A stretch of DNA of 17,892 bases, taken from positions 1 to 17,892 of the forward strand of contig CANNMN010000007.1 in NCBI GenBank assembly GCA_947505885.1. The letters are read 5' to 3'. A program made the translations under genes and the position numbers. The notes below the pieces were generated by a model. It was not told where the DNA came from. It did not search any database and saw nothing but the letters and a program-made list of their open reading frames with translations. Each line of letters starts with the position of its first letter. Position 1 is the stretch's first letter. This stretch comes from Rickettsiales bacterium. GTDB lineage: Bacteria > Pseudomonadota > Alphaproteobacteria > Rickettsiales > UBA1997. Positions 1-6,403 of the stretch are shown here, one piece after another.

Positions 1-1611
1 GCGTGTCAGCATTTTAAAATCAATCAAACTGGGATCGAGAGGAGCTAAAGTTAGGGTGCTAAATTGGAGGAAGTTTTCTTTCTCGGACTCTTCGACGAGC
101 ATTAAATTTTCAATACGAATTCCGTATTCGCCTTCTCTGTAAAAGCCTGGTTCGTTCGATAAAATCATTCCGGGTAAAAGTTCTTGCTGCGCGCGCTTGC
201 TAATTCCGCAAGGTCCTTCGTGCACTGACAAAAAACTGCCAACACCGTGACCAGTGCCGTGGTCGTAATTTAATTCAGCGCGCCAGAGATGTTCGCGAGC
301 AAGAATGTCAAGTTGTGCGCCAGAAGTTCCGCGCGGAAATTTTGCGCGGGCAAGGGCAATGTGTCCCTTCAAAACGCGAGTGAAATTTTCACGCATTTCT
401 TCACTCGGATTTCCGATTGCGACAGTGCGCGTAATGTCTGTCGTGCCACAAAAATCTTCACCCAAATATTGTCCGCCCGAGTCGATTAGGTAGAGTGAAT
501 TATCAGAGATTTTCTTGTTTGTTTCTTTGGTTGAATGGTAGTGAATTACCGCGCCATTGCTGGCAAAGCCAGAGATTGCAGAAAAACTTTCGTAGAAAAA
601 GTGTGGCGATTCTTTTCTGAATTCGAGAAGTTTTTTTGCTGCAGAAATCTCGTCAGTTTTCTCGTCAGTTTCCTGGCCGCTTTGATTTTGTTTTGAGAGC
701 CAGAACAAAAATTTTGTAACTGCTAATCCGTCAATTTCGTGTGACTTAATTGCGCCAAAAATTTCTGCAGAATTTTTTTGTGATTTAGCTAATTCAATCG
801 GATCAATTTTATGAGTGAGTTCGAAATCGTTTTTTTGTAATAAGTCGTAAAGCCAGTAATTCGTAGAGTTCTCGTCGATTTGAATTTTCTTAATTTTTTT
901 GCTCAAAACAGCGAGACGTAAATCAAAACAACTCGGCGCGACGCAATTTACTTTTTCTAATTCGAGATTTTTTTGTTCATTCACGAAGAGGTCGACCTCG
1001 CCATTTTTGAAGAGAATTGCGTAAGCAAGAAGAAGTGGCGTGAACTCAACATCGGCAGCACGAATATTGAGAAGCCAGCAAATATTTTCCGGCTTGGTAA
1101 TTAGAATCGCGTCACCCTCAAAGCCTTGCAGAATATGAGCGCGCTTGGTCAGAGAATCAGCGCCGGTGAGTTTTGTTGGGAGAGAGAAAATATTTTTTTC
1201 TTGTTTTAGACCAGGCTCAAATAGCGAAAAATTTTCGTGATTAAGAAGAGTGGTTCTCAAGCCTGCTTTTGCGCAAGATCTGACGAAATTTACATTTACT
1301 AATTTCGGATCAAACGCAACTCGCGATCCCCTGGGAATGAAAGTCAAAGGCTGCTTCTCGGCCAGGTTGAAAATCTCAAACTCACTTTGATCAAGCTGGT
1401 TTTTTGCTTGCAAAATGTAGCGCCCGTCAGTGAAGAAATATGATTTTTTCTGCCCAAAAATCACTGTCGCATTCGAGCCAGTGAAGCCGGTAATTGCTTG
1501 AACTCGCTTCTCACTCTCTGGTAAATATTCCGAAAAAAATTCGTCGGAATTCGGCAAGAAAAAGTAGTCGAGGTTTTGGTCTTTTAAAAACCTTTTTAAC
1601 TTTGCTAGCAT
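1..1611 (-). CDS. Xaa-Pro aminopeptidase (M24B, three-domain type), C-terminus cut by window edge
   Basis: Metalloaminopeptidase that removes an N-terminal residue preceding proline, probably cytosolic. I translated the complement in one open frame of 537 codons, beginning MLAKLKRFLKDQNLDYFF. The N-terminal creatinase-like domain has the typical ITGFTGSNA and YFFTDGRY motifs near residues 40-65. The five expected metal ligands are all present: D377 (IDSGGQY), D392 (GTTDITRT), H455 (HGTGHGVG), E487 (SNEPGFY) and E501 (RIENLML). The end, LTLAPLDPSLIDFKMLTR, matches the start of the family's short C-terminal domain, so about 50-60 residues are probably missing beyond the edge. Odd point: the spacing between the two Asp ligands is about four residues longer than the usual DSGGQY..DGTTD pattern. 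An in-frame ATG at 1623 would add four residues; neither start has a clear ribosome binding site. The gene diverges from radA. Confidence 0.93.
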   Translation of the reverse strand, partial: MLAKLKRFLKDQNLDYFFLPNSDEFFSEYLPESEKRVQAITGFTGSNATVIFGQKKSYFFTDGRYILQAKNQLDQSEFEIFNLAEKQPLTFIPRGSRVAFDPKLVNVNFVRSCAKAGLRTTLLNHENFSLFEPGLKQEKNIFSLPTKLTGADSLTKRAHILQGFEGDAILITKPENICWLLNIRAADVEFTPLLLAYAILFKNGEVDLFVNEQKNLELEKVNCVAPSCFDLRLAVLSKKIKKIQIDENSTNYWLYDLLQKNDFELTHKIDPIELAKSQKNSAEIFGAIKSHEIDGLAVTKFLFWLSKQNQSGQETDEKTDEISAAKKLLEFRKESPHFFYESFSAISGFASNGAVIHYHSTKETNKKISDNSLYLIDSGGQYLGEDFCGTTDITRTVAIGNPSEEMRENFTRVLKGHIALARAKFPRGTSGAQLDILAREHLWRAELNYDHGTGHGVGSFLSVHEGPCGISKRAQQELLPGMILSNEPGFYREGEYGIRIENLMLVEESEKENFLQFSTLTLAPLDPSLIDFKMLTR

Positions 1612-1642
1612 TCGTCTACCCATTAATTTAGTTGCGCCACTT

Positions 1643-1670
1643 GGATTTCTGCTTTTGCGGGAATGACGTT
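1643..1670. repeat. Degenerate palindromic repeat (dRS3-like hairpin)
   Basis: Between the divergent aminopeptidase and radA starts lies ATTTCTGC-tttt-GCGGGAAT (1645-1664). It folds as an 8-bp stem with two G:U pairs and a 4-base loop, flanked by GG and GACG. The reverse complement, CGTCATTCCCGCAAAAGC, resembles the widespread dispersed repeat with the core GTCATTCCCGC...GCGGGAATCC known from Neisseria (dRS3) and other bacteria. One arm has decayed. Family membership is inferred from resemblance only. It could instead act as a 5' UTR hairpin for either gene. Confidence 0.4.
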
Positions 1671-1706
1671 TTAAGTTAGGATCCAAAAAAACAATCAGAC
1701 TCGAAA

Positions 1707-3119
1707 ATGAAATCTAAAAAAACAGCTTACTCCTGCCAATCTTGTGGCTCTGTGCATTTTAAATGGGCAGGAAAATGTCCAGATTGTGGGGCGTGGAATA
1801 GTTTATTGGAAGAGTTTGAAGAGGGTGGCGCGTCGCATTTTACGCGAATTGTGGAAGGCGCAAAATCAGGAAAAAAATCTAGTGGGAAAAAGATCGAGCT
1901 CGTGCAGCTAACTGGCGAAGCACAACATTTTCCGCGAATTAAAACTAATATTGGTGAGCTTGATCGTGTGCTTGGAGGTGGCTTGGTACAAGGCTCAGTG
2001 GTTTTGATTGGTGGCGATCCTGGAATTGGAAAATCAACTTTGCTTTTACAAACGGCAGAGAGTTTGGCGGGAGGAAAAAATCAGGTTATTTATATTTCGG
2101 GCGAAGAATCGGTGGATCAAATTCGTTTGCGCGCGAATCGTACGGGAGTGAAACAAGATTCAATTCAACTCGCAGCGACGACGAATGTTTCAGAAATTAT
2201 TAATTCAATCGACGGTAAAAAAATGCCGACAATTGTGATTATCGATTCGATTCAAACGATGTTTTTGGAAGAGCTTTCATCTGCGCCAGGCACGGTTTCG
2301 CAGGTTAGGGCTGCCGCTGGTGAGCTAACGATTTTTGCTAAGAAAAACAACATTACTTTACTCATTGTTTCGCACGTAACCAAAGACGGACAAATCGCCG
2401 GACCGAAAGTTTTGGAACACATGGTTGACACGGTTTTGTATTTTGAAGGCGAGAAAGATTTGCACTTCAGAATTTTGCGCTCGATTAAAAATCGCTTTGG
2501 CGCGGCCAATGAAATTGGTGTTTTTGAAATGAATGAAATCGGACTTTCTGAAGTAACAAATCCGAGTGAATTATTTTTAACTTCTTACGACCGCGAAACT
2601 TCTGGCTCGATTGTTTTTGCTGGCGTTGAAGGCACGCGACCAATTTTAGTTGAGATTCAAGCCCTGGTTTCGCCAAGCTTTATGCCAACACCAAGACGTG
2701 CTGTTGTTGGCTGGGATGTTAATCGTTTGGCAATGGTGATTGCAGTTTTGAGTGCTCGTTTCGGCCTCAATCTTTTCGACAAGGAAGTTTATTTGAACAT
2801 TGTTGGCGGACTAAAAATCGAAGAAACTGCAGCAGATTTAGCCTGCGCCTGTGCCCTAATTTCTGCCGCGCGCGACATTGCTTTGCCTTCGCAAACAATC
2901 GCAATTGGTGAAATTGGATTAAGCGGAGAAGTGCGAATGGTGAGTAATTTAGAAGGAAGATTAAAAGAGGCGGCCAAGCTCGGCTTTAAGAACTGCTTGA
3001 TTCCAAAGGCTAACGAAAAAAACAAAAACTTTGCGGCGCTAAAAAAATCTTTGCCGGAATTGCAGTTCCATTTTATTAGTCACGTGCGCGATTTAGCGAA
3101 ATTTTTTAAGAAGGGTTAG
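1707..3119 (+). CDS. radA: DNA repair and recombination ATPase RadA
   Basis: RadA (Sms) is a RecA-like hexameric motor that promotes branch migration of recombination intermediates in the cytoplasm. The 470-residue product has the family's full order. An N-terminal C4 zinc finger uses C10, C13, C24 and C27 (CQSCG...CPDCG). Walker A is GGDPGIGKST at 102-111, and Walker B lies around VIIDSIQT at 177-184. The RadA-specific KNRFG motif is at 261-265. A Lon-protease-like C-terminal domain runs from about 285 to the end and includes the typical IGEIGLSGEVR stretch. Length is normal for the family (about 460). There is no clear Shine-Dalgarno sequence before the ATG; the zinc-finger start supports this codon. 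It diverges from the aminopeptidase and is followed by a 142-base gap with no strong terminator. Confidence 0.97.
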   Translation: MKSKKTAYSCQSCGSVHFKWAGKCPDCGAWNSLLEEFEEGGASHFTRIVEGAKSGKKSSGKKIELVQLTGEAQHFPRIKTNIGELDRVLGGGLVQGSVVLIGGDPGIGKSTLLLQTAESLAGGKNQVIYISGEESVDQIRLRANRTGVKQDSIQLAATTNVSEIINSIDGKKMPTIVIIDSIQTMFLEELSSAPGTVSQVRAAAGELTIFAKKNNITLLIVSHVTKDGQIAGPKVLEHMVDTVLYFEGEKDLHFRILRSIKNRFGAANEIGVFEMNEIGLSEVTNPSELFLTSYDRETSGSIVFAGVEGTRPILVEIQALVSPSFMPTPRRAVVGWDVNRLAMVIAVLSARFGLNLFDKEVYLNIVGGLKIEETAADLACACALISAARDIALPSQTIAIGEIGLSGEVRMVSNLEGRLKEAAKLGFKNCLIPKANEKNKNFAALKKSLPELQFHFISHVRDLAKFFKKG

Positions 3120-3261
3120 ATCGGGGTTATTTTTTAACTTTTTAATGTAGCGGTTTTTGTCGTCGTTAGAGATTCGGCTTCAATATTTGATTTCTTGTTT
3201 AGTTGAGAAGATTTATTTGAGATTGTGCTCGTCTATTTTCGTTATTAATTACTTTTGAAAA

Positions 3262-3600
3262 ATGAAAAAACTTTTTACCGCAATCATCTCTTTAGCTTTT
3301 ATTTTCAGCGCTTCGCAAGCTAGCGCAGAGAGTAAAGAATTTTTAGTTCAGATTAAAAATCATAAATTTGAGCCGGCGGAAATTGAAGTTTTGGCGAATC
3401 AGGAATTTAAATTAATCGTTGAGAATACCGACAAAACTTTGGAAGAATTTGAGAGCGCTGATTTGAAAAAAGAAAAGCTGGTTGGTGCTGGAAAAAAAAT
3501 AACGATCTTTATCGGCCCGCTAAAACCAGGCGAGTACAAGTTTTTCGGCGATTTTCACCAGAAAACTGCGCAAGGAAAAATTGTGGTGAAGGGAAATTAG
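3262..3600 (+). CDS. Secreted EfeO-type cupredoxin, putative periplasmic iron-uptake partner
   Basis: The 112-residue product begins with a classic signal peptide (MKKLFTAIISLAFIFSASQASA, probable cleavage near residue 22). The rest is a single cupredoxin-like beta-sandwich of the type fused to EfeO or found next to FTR1 permeases. Diagnostic stretches are KFEPAEIEVLANQEFKL (35-51), EEFESADLKKEKL (61-73) and GPLKPGEYKFFGDFH (85-99). In that family these form a periplasmic domain working with the FTR1 ferric permease. Here the permease gene is about 11 kb away at 14300-15094, so the functional link is inferred from family knowledge, not from adjacency. The EfeO M75 peptidase-like domain is absent. 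The ribosome binding site is weak. The gene converges with the USP gene at 3752. Confidence 0.85.
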   Translation: MKKLFTAIISLAFIFSASQASAESKEFLVQIKNHKFEPAEIEVLANQEFKLIVENTDKTLEEFESADLKKEKLVGAGKKITIFIGPLKPGEYKFFGDFHQKTAQGKIVVKGN

Positions 3601-3685
3601 GGCGGCTGTATTTAATCTTTTAATCCGCACCTCAGGCATAATTTTCACGAAGGCCGAAATTCAGAATATCGCGTTTGAAAGTGGG

Positions 3686-3725
3686 GGTTGCCAACCATCC
3701 TAAGTCTCGGCTTTTGCTAGGATGG
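3686..3725. terminator. Adjacent hairpins between convergent genes, possible bidirectional terminator
   Basis: Two perfect inverted repeats lie in the 151-base gap between the convergent cupredoxin and USP genes. GGTTG-C-CAACC spans 3686-3696. CCATCCTA-15 nt-TAGGATGG spans 3695-3702 and 3718-3725. They share two bases and so would be mutually exclusive as RNA. No immediate T-run follows on either strand; the nearest on the plus strand is TCTTTT at 3744-3749. Rho-independent termination is plausible but unproven, and a decayed dispersed repeat is the alternative. Confidence 0.35.
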
Positions 3726-3751
3726 GGAGCGCAGAAGCGAGGGTCTTTTAA

Positions 3752-5989
3752 CTAACTTATTGTTGCAACAAAATGCCCCTTTTGTTTTAGCTGATCTGCT
3801 TTTGGACCTTTAACAGCACTACCAGGTATTATAGCAAGGGGAGGAGATCCAGGGGCTGTAAAATCGGGCCCATCGACATCGGAAACGTCTTCTTCTCCAG
3901 CTTGAACTTCTACCGTAGCCCTCTCACTATTTTTAACCTTCTTTTTGATCTCTACCTCAGTTCTTATTGGCGAAGTGATTGTGTTAATAACTGCGGCAGG
4001 AAGATATTCAAGTAAGCCCCATGCGATGGAAAAGGCGAGATCTACGGTAGCGGCAGAAATCTTTTTAAGAGATTTTAGCAGCGATCCTTGACCCAGGGGC
4101 ATAATTTCAAATGCCTCGAAGAAATTATTTTTTGCTTTTCTAAAATATTCGCCGGTCTCGCTTGTTTCGAATTTAGCAGGATAGGATATTTTCCATCGAT
4201 CGAATAAAACTGGTGGCGCCACCTCGTCTTCAGGCTTAGATTCTGGGCTGAGAATTTTCTTTCCAATACGCTCATCATCAATTTCTTTGGCGGTTTTTCC
4301 GTAGAGCGAAGATTTTTTGTCTTGATTGGCTTCATGATCAGCTATCAAGAGATTAGCGATATCAGCCTTTTCGTCTGTGACCGCAAAACACAAAGCATTG
4401 GTCAAGAAGTTCTCATCTTGCGCTATTGCATTAGGGAGGAATTTTTTAAGATTCTTCGCATCGTTTTCAATAATCGCTGTATAGCAAAGATCTGCTGAAG
4501 TTGAAAATTGCGGAGATTTTGATTTTAATTCTTTTTTTGCCTTTTCGAGATCCGAAGGATTAATTACTCTCGCACAAAATTCGAGCGGATTTTCAATAAA
4601 GCCCGCTTGGTTATCAGCAATTTGATCGATGATATTTAATATATTTTTTCTATTTTTTTCATCACTAAAAAATTCACGAAGACTTAAAATTTCTTTGGTT
4701 TTTTCCTGATTTCTTCGATGGGCCAATTCAAGCAAATAGTTCTGTGCTGTGTTTTCTAGTAATTTTCTGATTGAAACGGCGCTGATCTCTTTGAGGCAAT
4801 CATCTAGAGATTTTCTGACACCTGGTCTGATATCTCTTAACATCTCCAGAACGCTTTTTAAATCACTTCCCCCGTCATAATGTAAAATATTTTTGACGCA
4901 TTCTACCACTTCTGGACTCTTCCCCATTCTGGGCAGACTAACTTCGGGCAAAGCTTTTTCCTCGCTTCTTTTATGATCTTCATCATGTAACGAAGTCATT
5001 GAAAGCGCGAAGGCGAAAGCTGCGTTAGCCCAACATCTATTCCCACCATTCGCAGTGCCATTATCGCCCTGGCTTTGTGGCAATGTACATTCACCTTCGT
5101 TTAATGGCGAATATTTAACTACGTAGGCCTGTGTTTTTGCCTCAATCAAATCATCGCCAGAAACTTCGGTTTTTGATCTATCGTTGTAGCAATACCATTT
5201 TTTGTCACTTTCTTTAACATAAGCGACATAATGCCCGCCATCAAGCCCCCCTTCGTGCACAATGAAAGAAGTAACGCAATATTCCTGCATCTTTTCTGTA
5301 TCATCATCTTGCAGCGGCAGAGAAATATTATCTAGAGAGACAGGACTCTCTATTTTTTTTTTAACAGGAGAAAGCCCGGGTCGATCCGTATACTTGAATC
5401 GCTTTAGAGAAATTACTATTTCAGCGTCTGCATTGGTGGCTTTTATTCGTAGATTTTTTTTAGCGTCAACTTTTCCCTCAGGAGCATCGAATTTATTCTC
5501 TCCGTTAAGTTTTTCTTCACGTTGGTAATTTTCTAGCATCTTCGAGAGATCTACCGCACCGACTTCATCTGGAAGATCAAATTCAAGCTTGGCCTCTTTT
5601 ACTCCATTTAAACTTGTTTTTGTTTGAGCTCCAGCTTTCCATTCAACCTTTGAGGTAACATTTACACGGGATTTTTCTGGCATCACCAATTCCAAAAAGT
5701 AATTCAGGAATTCTGTCGTGTCTAATTGAGCCGTTCCCGCCATTAAAGCATCTACAATCTCCTTGGGGCAACATGCGTCTGCTAAAAGATCGCGCAATCT
5801 AGCTCGCTCTTTCTCGTTTGGCTTCCTCCCTCTTATAAATAAATCATATACTGCGTCTTGAAATGCAGTTTCAGCAGCTGCAACTCTTGCTGCCTCTAAT
5901 TCTGAATCATTTGGGGCAGTGCTATTTCCTGAAGATGGTCTCATTTTAGTTGATTGAAGTTGCCCCCTAAAGTCGGATACAAATTCCAC
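3752..5989 (-). CDS. USP-family (C19) deubiquitinase with circularly permuted catalytic domain and ankyrin-like C-terminal region
   Basis: Predicted ubiquitin-specific cysteine protease of 745 residues, a family typical of eukaryotes; probably a host-directed effector (inference). Normal USPs run Cys box, thumb, fingers, palm, His box. Here residues 40-102 match the later thumb, ending in the QqDAxEFL-type motif QLDTTEFLNYFLEL (88-101). Then come fingers and palm with IVISLKRFKY (191-200), the His box VHEGGLDGGHYVAYVK (244-259, H253) and WYCYNDRS (265-272, N269 as third triad residue), and the last palm strand QAYVVKYS (287-294). Only afterwards comes the Cys box NGTANGGNRCWANAAFAFAL (310-329), with C319 and oxyanion N314 at Cys minus 5. 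The CxxC zinc pairs of the fingers are missing. Residues about 499-578 resemble two degenerate ankyrin repeats (ALCFAV...ANLLIADHEAN, GKTAKEI). Residues 645-672 are hydrophobic. The start is GTG at 5989, directly after in-frame stops; ATG at residue 16 (5944) is an alternative. No second set of boxes is present. Confidence 0.85.
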   Translation of the reverse strand: MEFVSDFRGQLQSTKMRPSSGNSTAPNDSELEAARVAAAETAFQDAVYDLFIRGRKPNEKERARLRDLLADACCPKEIVDALMAGTAQLDTTEFLNYFLELVMPEKSRVNVTSKVEWKAGAQTKTSLNGVKEAKLEFDLPDEVGAVDLSKMLENYQREEKLNGENKFDAPEGKVDAKKNLRIKATNADAEIVISLKRFKYTDRPGLSPVKKKIESPVSLDNISLPLQDDDTEKMQEYCVTSFIVHEGGLDGGHYVAYVKESDKKWYCYNDRSKTEVSGDDLIEAKTQAYVVKYSPLNEGECTLPQSQGDNGTANGGNRCWANAAFAFALSMTSLHDEDHKRSEEKALPEVSLPRMGKSPEVVECVKNILHYDGGSDLKSVLEMLRDIRPGVRKSLDDCLKEISAVSIRKLLENTAQNYLLELAHRRNQEKTKEILSLREFFSDEKNRKNILNIIDQIADNQAGFIENPLEFCARVINPSDLEKAKKELKSKSPQFSTSADLCYTAIIENDAKNLKKFLPNAIAQDENFLTNALCFAVTDEKADIANLLIADHEANQDKKSSLYGKTAKEIDDERIGKKILSPESKPEDEVAPPVLFDRWKISYPAKFETSETGEYFRKAKNNFFEAFEIMPLGQGSLLKSLKKISAATVDLAFSIAWGLLEYLPAAVINTITSPIRTEVEIKKKVKNSERATVEVQAGEEDVSDVDGPDFTAPGSPPLAIIPGSAVKGPKADQLKQKGHFVATIS

Positions 5990-6006
5990 TCATTAGGAGT
6001 TATTTT

Positions 6007-6252
6007 TTAAAGAGATGGAGAAAATTCAGAAGCGTTTTTTTTGTAAATTTTTATTGTTTTTTCAGCTAGCTCAGATCCTTTTAGCTTGTCAATTCTCACT
6101 TTCATCTTCTCAAAAAATTTCTTCTTTGCTTGGGTAATTTTCTTATCTTGTATACCACTGTCTAATCCAGCTTCTTTCCAAAGCCATGTAGTCTTGTATT
6201 TAGGAGAGTCGCCAAGAAGGTCTTTTATTTTTATTTCGTGAACAAGTTTCAT
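6007..6252 (-). CDS. Small lysine-rich protein of unknown function, upstream of the USP gene
   Basis: An 81-residue open frame starting MKLVHEIKIKDLLGDSP. It is strongly basic, with repeated lysines (QDKKITQAKKKFFEKMKV) and predicted to be mostly helical. No signal peptide, membrane segment, cysteine or family motif is visible, and I do not recognise it. It ends 17 bases before the USP start on the same strand, so the two are likely cotranscribed. A role as partner or secretion helper of the USP is possible from position alone. A purine-rich CAGAAAG sits immediately before the ATG, too close for an ideal ribosome binding site. It is probably a real gene, because the frame is open, codon use looks ordinary and no longer frame competes here. 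Confidence 0.55.
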   Translation of the reverse strand: MKLVHEIKIKDLLGDSPKYKTTWLWKEAGLDSGIQDKKITQAKKKFFEKMKVRIDKLKGSELAEKTIKIYKKNASEFSPSL

Positions 6253-6311
6253 CTTTCTGAAAGTAGATTAGGTCGCAGTAATTTTTCGGAGCCGAACTTA
6301 TCTTGGTTTCG

Positions 6312-6367
6312 ACTTCGCTCAACCAGCGAAAGTTTTATTCACCCAACCGGCGAAAGTTTTATTCACC
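6312..6367. repeat. 24-bp tandem duplication with embedded hairpin
   Basis: Two adjacent 24-base units, 6320-6343 and 6344-6367, differ at one position (CAACCAGCG versus CAACCGGCG, both followed by AAAGTTTTATTCACC). The first copy is preceded by ACTTCGCT, so ACTTCGCT-CAACC-AGCGAA(A)GT at 6312-6333 forms an 8-bp stem with one bulged A and a 5-base loop. The second copy lacks the left arm. The unit lies in the 151-base gap between waaA and the 81-residue gene. It may be a dispersed intergenic repeat that duplicated, or part of a transcript boundary between these genes. Confidence 0.6.
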
Positions 6368-6403
6368 TGCTTAGAGGTGGGCATAGAGGTGGTGCGAAGT
6401 TAT

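Noticed and set aside
289..493. Two overlapping plus-strand frames of 62-66 codons
   Set aside because: They lie antisense within the aminopeptidase gene, which has all five metal ligands in its own frame; they are chance frames.
3752..5989. Two tandem degenerate USP domains instead of one permuted domain
   Set aside because: Each diagnostic box occurs exactly once, and no LKRF or GHY box follows the Cys box. A double decay leaving exactly complementary halves is less simple, although it cannot be fully excluded.
6320..6367. CRISPR array
   Set aside because: Only two directly adjacent copies with no spacer between them.
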